Origin: Halopelagius fulvigenes
Lineage (GTDB): Archaea > Halobacteriota > Halobacteria > Halobacteriales > Haloferacaceae
DNA: 64,000 nt
Direction: 5' to 3'
Assembly (NCBI RefSeq): GCF_042662625.1
Contig: NZ_JBHSXH010000015.1
Coordinates: forward strand, 1,116,001-1,180,000
Each line of letters starts with the position of its first letter. Position 1 is the first letter of the stretch. Of this stretch, positions 42,344 through 50,731 are shown piece after piece. The position numbers were made by a program, and so were the translations under genes. The notes under the pieces are model-generated. The model was not told where the DNA came from and ran no database searches. It was given only the letters and a program-made list of their open reading frames with translations.

Positions 42344-42936
42344 GCCTCCCTCCCGTCCCGCGCGCGTCGGGGCGCCTCGGACTGCCGCCGGTCGCTCTCG
42401 TCTCGGAGTCGTTCGACCGCCGCGACTGCCCGCGTCGCCCGGACCGTCGAGACGTCACCGCGGACGGCGAGGCGGAGGCGGGTTCGGAGGGGAACCGACG
42501 CGTCCGCGCCGAGGTACCGCGCCGCCACGGGGTCGTCGGTCCACGACCCCTCGTCGATTCGCGCCTCGGCCTCCGCCTCGGTGCAGTTGTCCCGGAGGAC
42601 GAGCGTTCGAACCGCGGCGTCCCGGATTCGCTCTCGGACGCCGGAGGACCCGCGCGTGCCGCGCCACCCGCCCGACGCGGAGAGTTTCCGGTCGGCGTCC
42701 TCGCCCGGAACCGGAACCCGGTACCGACGCTCCGTGTCGCCCGTCTCCGTCTCGAAGACGGTCACGTTCCGCCGCCGCAGGGCGTACCGGAGGCCCTGAA
42801 CGCCCGCGATGAGGCCGACGAACGTCACGAACAGGGACGTCGCGCTCAGTCCGGGGACGGCGTACCCCGCCAGACCGGCGAGGCCGCCGAGGACGAAGAC
42901 GCCGCCCGCCGCCGCGGTCAGGTCGGACGCGTTCAC
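42340..42936 (-). CDS. Membrane protein of the MoxR/DUF58 cluster (DUF7269-like)
   Basis: A 198-aa protein. Two helices (about 8-50) precede a cytoplasmic basic domain with VRERIRDAAVRTLVLRDNCT and repeated Arg-rich helices. It overlaps both neighbours by 4 bp. I recall haloarchaeal DUF7269 proteins between DUF58 and DUF4129 genes; the family assignment is tentative. Confidence 0.65.
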   Translation of the reverse strand: MNASDLTAAAGGVFVLGGLAGLAGYAVPGLSATSLFVTFVGLIAGVQGLRYALRRRNVTVFETETGDTERRYRVPVPGEDADRKLSASGGWRGTRGSSGVRERIRDAAVRTLVLRDNCTEAEAEARIDEGSWTDDPVAARYLGADASVPLRTRLRLAVRGDVSTVRATRAVAAVERLRDESDRRQSEAPRRARDGREA

Positions 42937-43874
42937 GTCTCGGCCCCCGCGTCGGCGTACGTCGATTCGATTCGGCGGAGCGCTTCGACCGCCCGCGCCT
43001 CTCGCTCCTCGGTCGGCGCCTCGCCGCCGTAGCGCACGTCCTCGAACAGATGAGTGAGTTCGTCCACGTCGTCGCGCGCCATCCCGGCGGCCGCCGCCGC
43101 GTCAGCGAACTCGCCGGGCGTGCTCGCTTTCGGGTTCGAGATGTCGAGGAGATCGGTCATCTCCCCCCACGCGCGGTACACCTCGTTCTCGACGTCGGCG
43201 TCGCGTTCGATTCTGTCGGCCGCCGCGCCCGCCGCCCGCCCGATGTCGCCGACGTCCACCTCCGGTTCGTCCTCCTCCTCGGCGAGGGCGGCGTCGGACG
43301 CCTCGTCGTCGCCCGTCGAGAGAAAGAGGAGGGCGACCGCTCCGACGAGTGCGAGGGCGAGGACGAGGCCGAAGACGACGCTTGGGGCCGTCAGTTGCCC
43401 GTCGCCCGAACCCGGAACCCCCCCGCCGCCGCGGGGCACCGAGACGTTCGGGAGTTCGCCCCCCGGCGCTGCGCCGAGCGACGACCCGCCGACCGAACAG
43501 ACCGTCAGAAACGCCCACAGCACGTACCCCGGAACGCCGAACGAGACGAGGACGGCGGCGACGGGGAGCGCCGACCGCGTCTCCCTGTACGTCGCGGCGA
43601 CGAGTCCCGCGAACAGAGCGAGAAGGGCGAACATCACCAGCGGACGGGTGAGAAACGGGATGCAGACGGGGGCGAAGAGCGCTCCGCCCGATCCGCCCGT
43701 TCGACCTGGACCGAACCCGTCCGCCGTCGTCGGTCCGGCACCGGTCGCGCCCGAGGATCCGACCCCGCCGCCCGTCCCGCCGGTCACTGCCGTATCGATG
43801 GTGGCCGCCGCGACGCCGAGGGCGACGAGTGCGAGGAGGGCGAGGGCGAGCGTCCGACCGGCCGAACGGTTCAC
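42933..43874 (-). CDS. DUF4129 domain membrane protein
   Basis: A 313-aa protein starting at GTG 43874. Several membrane helices and Gly/Ser-rich loops come first. The C-terminal cytoplasmic DUF4129 domain (about 225-313) has the typical EVYRAWGEMTDLLDISNPKA and TPGEFADAAAAAGM blocks. DUF4129 proteins often have transglutaminase-like partners; here the partners are DUF58, DUF7269-like and MoxR. It is the first gene of the minus-strand operon. Confidence 0.8.
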   Translation of the reverse strand: MNRSAGRTLALALLALVALGVAAATIDTAVTGGTGGGVGSSGATGAGPTTADGFGPGRTGGSGGALFAPVCIPFLTRPLVMFALLALFAGLVAATYRETRSALPVAAVLVSFGVPGYVLWAFLTVCSVGGSSLGAAPGGELPNVSVPRGGGGVPGSGDGQLTAPSVVFGLVLALALVGAVALLFLSTGDDEASDAALAEEEDEPEVDVGDIGRAAGAAADRIERDADVENEVYRAWGEMTDLLDISNPKASTPGEFADAAAAAGMARDDVDELTHLFEDVRYGGEAPTEEREARAVEALRRIESTYADAGAET

Positions 43875-44415
43875 GACACGGGATACCGCGACGCACGATA
43901 AAGTAGTTTCGAGCGAGGACAGTCCACCGGAGACGAATCGGACTCGCCGAGCGCCGCGCCGCACGTCTCAGGTCCCTCTCGCAGCAGCCGACTCCGGGGG
44001 CTAAAGTTAAATCGGGGTGACACGAAGGCGAAGACGTGTCGGTCGTCGGACTCGAACGGAACGCTCAAGTGTGCGGTGAACAGCCCGTCAAACGGCTACT
44101 ACCGCGGTCTCGTTCTCTCTACAGAAATCGTTCCAGACTTGCTGGAATTTTCGATTCGGGGTGGAACTTTATTGTCAAACTAAGTAAAGGTTAAAGTAGT
44201 CGTGCTGAGTATCCAAAATTGTCTCCGGGACACCTCCCCGTGCAGGAGTGTCGTGGAGATACGACGGCCCCGAAACCCCCCAAAGACCCTGACCGGTGTG
44301 CCGGGACGAACTCTCCCAACCGGGGGACGCCGTTCCCCGTCCCCGTTCTTCGGCCCTCCGAGCGAATCGATTCTCTCCGCTGGGTTTAGGTTCACCCGTT
44401 CCCGATTGGCCTTTT
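43875..44415. other. Intergenic region with the promoter of the FilR1-like gene
   Basis: 541 bp between two divergent genes. No convincing gene is seen. A GTTTAGG box at 44383-44389 lies about 27-33 bp before the ATG at 44416. The left half (44100-44220) is AT-rich for this chromosome and may contain the DUF4129 promoter farther upstream. Confidence 0.45.
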
Positions 44416-45216
44416 ATGAGCAGTAGAGAGCGTGAATCGTTCGTCGAATTCGTCACGAGTTCCGCCACCCGTGAGTCGGTCCTCTGTCGAGTGGCGGACG
44501 CGCCCGCGACGACGCAGACCCTCTGTGGCGAACTCGACGGGAGCGAATCCGGTATCTACGCGGCTACCAGTCAACTCGAAAAGAAGGGTCTGCTCCGGCG
44601 CGAGGGCGACGAGTGGTCGCTCACCGGCCTCGGCCTCGTCGTCCGGGAAGTCGTGACCGACCGCCGCAAACTGGACGACCTGCTCCGGGCGAACAGCGAC
44701 TACTGGCGGACACACGACGTGACGGCCCTGCCGAAGGCGTTCCGGTGCCGACTGCAGTCGCTTCTGAAGTCGGACGTGCTTCAGGTGTCGGACGCCGACC
44801 CCGCGGGCATCGTCCGCCTCATCCGCGAACGTCTCGTCGAATCCAAGCGAGTCGACGTCGCCGCGCCGGTACACTTCCCGGACCTCGGACAGACCCTCAG
44901 GGAGGTGTGCGCGGAGTATCCGGGCCGCCTCCTCGTCACCGAGGCCGTCATCGAGGAGATTCGACGCCACGACGGCGGCGAGGTGCCGGTGCCGGAGAAC
45001 CTCTCGATTCGAATCGCCGACATCGACTTCGCCCTCGCCGTGACGGACGGGATGTCGTTCCTCTCGCTTCCGACTCTCGACGGGGAGTACGACGCGAGGA
45101 CCGAAATCGTGGCCGACGACGACGAGTCCAACGAGTGGGCCCTGGACCTGTTCGAGTGGTCGTGGCGGCGGGCGATGCCCATCGAGGAGCACTCCGTCCC
45201 GACGCGTCGCATCTGA
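44416..45216 (+). CDS. FilR1-type (DUF1724) winged-helix transcriptional regulator
   Basis: A 266-aa regulator. The N-terminal winged helix is at about 10-80 (TLCGELDGSESGIYAATSQL, then EKKGLLRREGDEWSLTGLG). The C-terminal FilR1 middle domain follows, with DDLLRANSDYWRTHDVTALP and SVPTRRI at the end. Archaeal paralogues are numerous and mostly uncharacterised. Its position 0.3 kb before the pilus operon makes that operon a possible target (inference). Confidence 0.85.
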   Translation: MSSRERESFVEFVTSSATRESVLCRVADAPATTQTLCGELDGSESGIYAATSQLEKKGLLRREGDEWSLTGLGLVVREVVTDRRKLDDLLRANSDYWRTHDVTALPKAFRCRLQSLLKSDVLQVSDADPAGIVRLIRERLVESKRVDVAAPVHFPDLGQTLREVCAEYPGRLLVTEAVIEEIRRHDGGEVPVPENLSIRIADIDFALAVTDGMSFLSLPTLDGEYDARTEIVADDDESNEWALDLFEWSWRRAMPIEEHSVPTRRI

Positions 45217-45511
45217 ATCCGCCTCGCCGGTCTTCCCCGGTCCTCGCTCTCTACCCTACCCTCCCTCGACTCGTTCTCCGCGTCCGCCTCCTCCCTCCGT
45301 CGCACCAACTCCGGAATATCCGTTCTCACGTTCTATACTCTTCCTCTAGTCTGAATTTGACATTCGAGTGTTATGTGCTGATTTATTCGCACCGTCTCCC
45401 GAATCCTCGCGCCTCGGTGAGTCTATCGGGAGGTCCCGCCGACGCCATCCGATTATCAAACGCGAAACTGTTCCTCTATCCTTAAATACCGAGACGAGCC
45501 AAGTCGTCGTC
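45217..45511. other. Intergenic region with the pilB promoter
   Basis: No gene is seen. CTTAAATA at 45481-45488 is a TATA-like box 24-31 bp before ATG 45512. The remainder is pyrimidine-rich (45217-45330) and then AT-rich. Confidence 0.5.
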
Positions 45512-45550
45512 ATGTTCGGAGCGAGGACCGTCGCGCGGAGGAGTCGATGA
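45512..45550 (+). CDS. Twelve-codon leader peptide overlapping the pilB start
   Basis: ATG 45512 encodes MFGARTVARRSR and stops at TGA 45548-45550, which overlaps the pilB ATG (45547) as ATGA. The TATA box at 45481 would place the transcript start close to this ATG. The first codon of a leaderless mRNA would then be this short ORF, with pilB translated by coupling. It could simply be a spurious ORF. Confidence 0.4.
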   Translation: MFGARTVARRSR

Positions 45551-46666
45551 GTCGCGGGCCGACGCTCTCCGTCGGGGGGACGGGGGCGGACGAGGCGGAC
45601 GAACGGGTACCCGCGCCCGTGCCGCCGTCGGACGGCGACGCGTGGTACGCGCCCGACGTTCGGGCGCAGTACGAAGTCGCACCGGGCGTGGTGACGACGG
45701 TGCGCGACGACGCCGACGGCGTCGGGTTCGTCTACGAGGTTCGAGAACCCGGGTTGGGGCCCCGCGAGGAGGAGGCCCTCGAAGCGATTCGGTCGCACTT
45801 CTCCGTCGTCAACCGGCGGCGACCGCTCACCCGCGAAGGCACCGCGGAACGCGCATCGGGCGGCGTACCGCCGAAGTACCGCCGCGTGTTCGACCGACTG
45901 CTCGACGCCTCGCCCGCCGCCCGGCGGCGCATCGAGTACTACGCCCTCAGGGAACTGCGCTTGCTCGGCGAGGTGACCCCCCTCGCACTCGACGACCGAA
46001 TCGACGTGGTGGACGTGGGAGACGAGGACGGGAGCGGTTCGCTCGTCGTCCACACGCGGAACTACGCGCCCGCGGTCACCGAGTACCGCGCCGACGCCGA
46101 GTTCGCCGACAGAGTCGCGGGCGAACGGCTTCGACACTACACCGTCCCGTTCTGCGGGTTCGACGTGGACGTGGTCGTCTACCGCGAACACCTCCTGGGT
46201 GACGACCGGTTCACGACGAAGTACGCCGTCCTCGAACCCGACCTGCTCCCCGGCGACGAGGAACTCATAGACGAGTGCAAGGAGCGAATCTGGGAGGCGA
46301 ACGTGGACGAAGTCGTCGAGGACAGACGCGCGTTCGTCGCCGAACGCGCCCGGCGGTTCCTCTCTCGACAGCTCACCGCGCGCAACACCCGCGCGTGGGT
46401 GGAGGCGACGGAGTACCGCGTTCGGACCGCACTCGCCGAGTACGGTCTGGCCGTTCCTCCCGTGGACCGGCGGTTCGCCGAGGACCGCTTGGACGACTTG
46501 GTGTACTACGTCCTCCGCGACTACGTGGGCGAGGGCGTCCTCACGATTCCCATCCGAGACGGGCACCTCGAAGACGTAGAGGCGAACCGCGTCGGCGAAC
46601 GCGTGAAGGTCATCCCGCGCGCGGGCATCGGCGACGTTGACGAGACGCTCTGCATCTCGTCTGCCA

Positions 46667-46735
46667 ACCGGAACGCTTCGCGTTCCGGTGACGTCGCCGA
46701 AGGGACTTCGGCGGGACGACAGACTGGGTCTGTCG
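46667..46735. repeat. In-frame array of three perfect triloop hairpins inside pilB
   Basis: Three stems in 69 bp, each with a 3-nt loop: ACCGGAACGC-TTC-GCGTTCCGGT (10 bp, 46667-46689), CGCCGAAG-GGA-CTTCGGCG (8 bp, 46695-46713) and CGACAGAC-TGG-GTCTGTCG (8 bp, 46717-46735). They encode a Ser/Arg/Gly-rich stretch absent from the pattern I expect for haloarchaeal PilB. Confidence 0.65.
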
Positions 46736-47122
46736 ACGGGAACCGCGTGCCGACGAACCTCGCCTTCAAGGACGAGACGAGTTTCGTCAACGTCGTCACC
46801 CAACTCGCGGCGTCCGACGGTGTGGAGTTGAGCGCGAGCCAACCGTCCGCGAAGGTGAACTACCGGCCGGAGGGGCGAGGCGGCGATGCGGGCACGGACG
46901 ACGGAGGCGAGACGATTCGCTGCGCCGTCGCCCTGCCGGTCATCTCCGAGGGCGGCCCGCACGTCTCCATCCGCAAGCAGTCCGCGGAACCGATGACGCC
47001 CGTGGACTTGGTCGAACTCGGGTCCCTCCCGACGGAACTGGTCGCCCTGCTGTGGATGCTGTACGAACGCCACCGCGTCGTCCTCTTCTCGGGACCGACG
47101 GGCGTCGGGAAGACGACGCTGA

Positions 47123-47130
47123 TGAACGCG
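47123..47130. mobile_element. attL core TGAACGCG
   Basis: The 8-bp core at the left end of the element encodes part of Met-Asn-Ala directly behind the Walker A threonines of PilB. An identical copy is at 55421. No longer identity is present, so this is a short crossover core, or alternatively a target duplication. Confidence 0.8.
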
Positions 47131-47139
47131 AGGAGTCAG

Positions 47140-47155
47140 CATCTACTAGTAGATG
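47140..47155. repeat. 16-bp perfect palindrome near the left end of the element
   Basis: CATCTACTAGTAGATG reads the same on both strands. Its first 12 bases recur as a direct repeat near the right end (55397-55408). The positions, 10 bp inside attL and 13 bp inside attR, suggest recombinase arm-type or excisionase binding sites. Confidence 0.6.
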
Positions 47156-47169
47156 GTTGTTCTGACCAG

Positions 47170-47631
47170 CTACAGCATCGCACCAGTGATTGCGATAAGC
47201 GTCCCTATCACAGCGATAACCAATCCAGAATTTCGGCATGAACGTTCAATAGAGAGGGTCAGTAGCTCTACTAAGATTCTCTGAGCGCGGGTCCCACGAA
47301 GGAATATTTGTTCGTCCCCGTTTGGATACTCAACTTGGATTTGTGCTGCCACGTTCTTCACCTTAACCGGCAGTCGGTCGGGCGGCTCATCCAGTCCATG
47401 AGAATCCACATAATCAACTAGTTCCCTCGAAACACGGCGATTCTCGATAGTAAATCGATTGCCCGCAGCGCTCTCTTTTACGCGCTTCCTCAGTTCAAAT
47501 AGGTCACGAGTGGCAGGTGCATTTTGGTAAAATCGGCGTCGAATGGGTCGGTCTAAGTCGGGTACGACACGGACAAAGGTCCCTACCCCCGTCAAGAGAA
47601 TACCAATAGCGGATACGATTTGACCCAGCAT
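47170..47631 (-). CDS. Element-borne protein with terminal membrane helices
   Basis: A 153-aa protein of unknown function. Hydrophobic segments lie at the N-terminus (IVSAIGILLTGVGTFV) and C-terminus (SGLVIAVIGTLIAITGAML). Between them is a basic-acidic soluble domain (about 25-130) with RRVSRELVDYVDSHGLDEPP. Both ends in the membrane would leave the middle in one compartment. It starts 178 bp from the divergent 206-aa membrane protein. Its stop lies 40 bp from the attL core, so it is the leftmost cargo gene. Confidence 0.6.
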   Translation of the reverse strand: MLGQIVSAIGILLTGVGTFVRVVPDLDRPIRRRFYQNAPATRDLFELRKRVKESAAGNRFTIENRRVSRELVDYVDSHGLDEPPDRLPVKVKNVAAQIQVEYPNGDEQIFLRGTRAQRILVELLTLSIERSCRNSGLVIAVIGTLIAITGAML

Positions 47632-47809
47632 TCGTCTTTACGGATTCTGCTAGCCATTATGAATTTGTCTGACACCGTACCCAGTGACCGAGACCACACT
47701 ACAAGGTGTGAACGCGCTGATACCGCGTTCTCGTCGGTCTTATCGCTCTTATTAGAAGACAGAGACGGCCAATTGAGGATTTAGTGTGTAGGAGATAGAT
47801 AGGTCGGCC

Positions 47810-48430
47810 ATGCGGCGTATCTCCAAGAAACACGTACTCCTGATTTCGGGTATTGTTTTCATTCTTAGTATCGTTGTAGCCTTTGTCGATTGCAAAATTC
47901 TGGTTGGCTGTTCTCTTCCCCTTCTATCCTCTCTCCTTTCAATAGTTCTCAGTCTTCTTGGAACAGTCATACTGGCTATACCCTCGCTAACAGCTGAGTT
48001 TGAGGATAGTGCTCAGATAAGGGAAGCGAAGGAACATGACGAACACATGAGGTCTGCCTATGAACAGTTGAAAGAGGGAAAGGAATTGGAAGAGGGTAGA
48101 GCTGAATTTGAAGCGATGACGACGTTCCTTCAAGTGCAAATAGATATTGAACAATCCCCATCTACTATTTCCGGCGGAAGATTCAGCGGCGCATTGAAGA
48201 ATCACAGAGAGGTTCTGGTAGACGGCAAAAACGTAGACATATCAACACGAGATATCCAGCATGAGATGATGTCGTATTCGGAACGAGTGGACTCAGCAGA
48301 GGAATTTGAAGATGAAGAACAAGAGAGGAGATACGTTGAAATGGGATGCCTTATATATGGTGAGGCGATTTTCTTTCAGGCCCTCTCTACAGTACTATCC
48401 CAGAGCGGTTCTCTCAGCATACCGATTTGA
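47810..48430 (+). CDS. Element-borne two-helix membrane protein with a long cytoplasmic tail
   Basis: A 206-aa protein: basic N-terminus (MRRISKK), two membrane helices (about 9-27 and 33-58), then an acidic, partly coiled-coil domain (EHDEHMRSAYEQLKEGKELE, about 70-105) and a mixed C-terminal domain. No homologue is recognised. It is the only intact plus-strand gene of the element, divergent from the 153-aa membrane protein. Low GC marks it as foreign to the chromosome. Confidence 0.6.
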   Translation: MRRISKKHVLLISGIVFILSIVVAFVDCKILVGCSLPLLSSLLSIVLSLLGTVILAIPSLTAEFEDSAQIREAKEHDEHMRSAYEQLKEGKELEEGRAEFEAMTTFLQVQIDIEQSPSTISGGRFSGALKNHREVLVDGKNVDISTRDIQHEMMSYSERVDSAEEFEDEEQERRYVEMGCLIYGEAIFFQALSTVLSQSGSLSIPI

Positions 48431-48491
48431 CGTAGTAAAGCGCCACTATCACTAGCCCCTCCTTCGATGAACTGGACTCTGTTCGGTTGAG

Positions 48492-48602
48492 AATCCCACG
48501 TTTATCGAAAAATTCGAATCCGTATTACGCCCGGACGTCGTTGAAGAGTGGTTATCGAAGGTTAACGAGGCCGCTCAACCGTATAGAATCGACGAGTCGT
48601 AG
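48492..48602 (+). pseudogene. Fragment of an unidentified coding sequence
   Basis: A 36-codon stretch reading NPTFIEKFESVLRPDVVEEW then LSKVNEAAQPYRIDES and a TAG stop looks like the C-terminus of a real protein. It has no start codon, and the frame is closed upstream at 48468. It lies between the 206-aa gene and the integrase, suggesting earlier loss of a gene from the element. Confidence 0.35.
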
Positions 48603-48655
48603 AATACTATCCAGTGAAACACTCAGGTTGTGCCAGAGCCATTCTTATCTATAAT

Positions 48656-49777
48656 TTAGATGCCTAAGCGGTAGATGTTCTCGCGGTAGAGGTCTTCGAT
48701 ATCCTCATAGTAGGTGTGCAGGTAGGCGTCAATCGGTTCCTCCATTGACCCCTTCTCCACCGAATCACCGCGCATGTACTTCACCAGTTCGCGGTTCACG
48801 TCCTGCTCGACACGCCACCACGTCGAGAACCGGTGGCGTCCGAAGTGACTCGTTATCGGACGGTACGTCTCCGTCTCCGCATACTCCGGGTGGAACTCGT
48901 TCTTCCAGACGGAGTTGACGCCCTTGTGGTCCATTTGTGAGTGGCTGGTTTCCGAGAGGAAGAGCCACGGGTCGCCGTTATCGGGACGGACCAGTAGGTA
49001 GCGAGCGAGCAGTCGCCGGAGTTCGCCATCAAGGGGGAGCATCCGAGCGCGTCCCGACTTGTTGCCCGGTCGCTCGTCGTTCGGTGGGATGTAGATAGCG
49101 TTCTCTCGACCGGCAAGCCGGTCCTCTGCTCCCATCTCTGGGTAGTGGCGTCGAATCTCGCTGTTCTCCATCGCAATATCGCGCAGTTTGATGTTGGAGA
49201 CCTCGCCTGCTCGCAAACCGAGTTTGAACTGGAAGCAGATTATCGCCCGATTGCGAAGGTGCGTCACGCCTTCGACCATCTCCTGAAGCTCCTCGACGGA
49301 GATACGGCGGTGCTGCTTCCCGTCGGGCACCTCCAGATTGACCTTCTTGCGGGCGAGGGTGAACGGGTTGTAGTCTTGCGGGTGGGGAAACGCCGCTAAC
49401 TCCTGCCAGTACCGATAGGCACGGTTCAACTTCCGGAGCTTCCCCTTGACTGTACGCGGGTGGTTGTTTGCTCCGTCGGGCGATAGCTGCCAGTCGATGA
49501 ACCGAATGACATGCTCGTCGCTCGGACACGCCGGGTGGCGTCCCTCTCGTTCCATGTGTTCGCGCCAGTCTCGAAAGACGGCCCGGTAGTTCCGGTGAGT
49601 GTGCCTATGTAGGCCTTTAGGCAACAGTACTTCCTTTATGAACGGGACGAAGGGGTCAACGTCTATATCCTGAAACGTCTCCTCGAACTCGGCCAGCGGG
49701 TCTGTCGTCTTGCCGAACGCTGCCGCTATCTTCTCCGTCGAACTGGCTTCGCCTGCCGTCGTCAGGTCGTCACTCAT
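48656..49777 (-). CDS. Element integrase (tyrosine recombinase)
   Basis: A 373-aa integrase (start MSDDLTTAG at 49777). The SAM-like core-binding domain is at about 50-150 (VPFIKEVLLPKGLHRHTHRN, WREHMEREGR). The catalytic domain is at about 175-373, with Arg in KLGLRAGEVSNIKLRD, His-x-x-Arg in SHFGRHRFSTWWRVEQ and Tyr near the end (PIDAYLHTYYEDIEDLY). It is presumed to recombine the TGAACGCG cores. Its start overlaps the stop of the preceding 166-aa gene by 8 bp, so integrase synthesis is coupled to three upstream genes. Confidence 0.88.
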   Translation of the reverse strand: MSDDLTTAGEASSTEKIAAAFGKTTDPLAEFEETFQDIDVDPFVPFIKEVLLPKGLHRHTHRNYRAVFRDWREHMEREGRHPACPSDEHVIRFIDWQLSPDGANNHPRTVKGKLRKLNRAYRYWQELAAFPHPQDYNPFTLARKKVNLEVPDGKQHRRISVEELQEMVEGVTHLRNRAIICFQFKLGLRAGEVSNIKLRDIAMENSEIRRHYPEMGAEDRLAGRENAIYIPPNDERPGNKSGRARMLPLDGELRRLLARYLLVRPDNGDPWLFLSETSHSQMDHKGVNSVWKNEFHPEYAETETYRPITSHFGRHRFSTWWRVEQDVNRELVKYMRGDSVEKGSMEEPIDAYLHTYYEDIEDLYRENIYRLGI

Positions 49778-50270
49778 TCTTCTTCCTGTGGTATTCCGCT
49801 CGATTGTTTCGATTCTCCCGTGCCTTCCATCGCCAAACACGGTGCGCTGCGTCCCCAGTGAGCGTCGCCATCAACGCCGGGTTATACCGGTGGGGATGCT
49901 CGCTGTGCCACTGCAACCAGTCATAGAAGCGATTAACGCGCAACCAGTAATCATAGGCCCGACGTTCGGAGCCTCCATCTAGCAGGTCGGCGCACCACGT
50001 CACTACGTCGTCCGGCATGGCGAGCGCGTGGTGTCGCTCACGTCCATCCATATGGTTCTTCCAGTAGTCGCCAGCGCGGTCTACCTCCTCCTCGTAGCGG
50101 GCGTGATTGCCCTGCTCGTACTCGTATTCCTCGCAGAACTCCTGCCACGTATCCTCCCCCTCGTAGGCGTCTGCGTGGTGATAGAACCGATAGCGACTCG
50201 GCACCTCCTTTAGCGTCTTGTAGACGCCAAGACGGTCATGCGGGTCCAGCGACTTTGTTGGGTGCGTCAT
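49770..50270 (-). CDS. Element protein of 166 residues, unknown function
   Basis: A highly charged, aromatic-rich soluble protein (SRYRFYHHADAYEGEDTWQE, NHARYEEEVDRAGDYWKNHM, YDYWLRVNRFYDWLQWHSEH) ending with a basic segment (KARENRNNRAEYHRKKNE). It overlaps the gene upstream by 4 bp and the integrase by 8 bp. It looks helical and could bind DNA. A recombination directionality or core-binding partner of the integrase is one possibility, judged by position only. Confidence 0.6.
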   Translation of the reverse strand: MTHPTKSLDPHDRLGVYKTLKEVPSRYRFYHHADAYEGEDTWQEFCEEYEYEQGNHARYEEEVDRAGDYWKNHMDGRERHHALAMPDDVVTWCADLLDGGSERRAYDYWLRVNRFYDWLQWHSEHPHRYNPALMATLTGDAAHRVWRWKARENRNNRAEYHRKKNE

Positions 50271-50731
50271 CGCTGCTGCATCTCCTGTGCGGTCTCAGGC
50301 GTCGGGTAGAGCTTCTCACCGCGGACTTCGACCGACTCACCTTCCATCGTCGTCAGGTGGTCGTCGGCCCGCTCCGGCACTGTCGCTCTGAGGTGTTCAA
50401 CGAGGCAGTTGAAATCTGTCCCCGGGTTCTTCGAGACGAACCAGCGAATCTCCGCCGAGTCGGAGTGATACAGCCGGTCCTCCAACTTGTTGATTCGTTC
50501 GCGGGCGTTGTCGAGTTCGTTCTTTAGGTCGTCACGTTGCTCGCGGAGTTCCTGATTCGTCTTGTCGGGTTCGACCGATTCGTCGAACTTCTTCATTCCC
50601 GCCTCAACCATCGCGGCGATGAAGCCGGATTTGCTCATATCGAGCTTGTCGGCCATCTCCCCCCATCGGCGGTACTGCTGCTTCGTTGGATACGTCGTCG
50701 CCATCTGCGTGTTCTCTGCCGTCTCAGGCAT
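50267..50731 (-). CDS. Element coiled-coil protein of 154 residues
   Basis: The N-terminal half (TYPTKQQYRRWGEMADKLDM then SKSGFIAAMVEAGMKKFDES) resembles a ribbon-helix-helix or plasmid-partition-type DNA-binding segment. The middle (NQELREQRDDLKNELDNARE, RINKLEDRLYH) is a clear coiled coil. The C-terminal part, WFVSKNPGTDFNCLVEHLRA, could be a small winged domain. It is probably a dimeric DNA-binding regulator. It overlaps both neighbours (8 bp and 4 bp). Confidence 0.62.
   Translation of the reverse strand: MPETAENTQMATTYPTKQQYRRWGEMADKLDMSKSGFIAAMVEAGMKKFDESVEPDKTNQELREQRDDLKNELDNARERINKLEDRLYHSDSAEIRWFVSKNPGTDFNCLVEHLRATVPERADDHLTTMEGESVEVRGEKLYPTPETAQEMQQR

Larger units (their letters stand above)
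45547..47130 (+). pseudogene. pilB: Type IV pilus / archaellum-type secretion ATPase PilB, N-terminal part (disrupted by integration)
   Basis: The first 528 codons of a VirB11/GspE-like ATPase that powers pilin assembly. Conserved parts are YVLRDYVGEGVLTIPIRDGH, VPTNLAFKDETSFVNVVTQL and ISEGGPHVSIRKQ. Walker A is SGPTGVGKTTLMNA (residues 515-528). The reading frame then runs into integrated DNA and ends after 37 foreign codons at 47241. The gene resumes at 55429-56265; precise excision at TGAACGCG restores an 806-aa protein. A stretch of about 34 residues (nt 46636-46740) between RVKVIPRAGIGD and RVPTNLAF looks like an in-frame palindromic insertion. As it stands, no functional ATPase is made. 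Confidence 0.9.
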
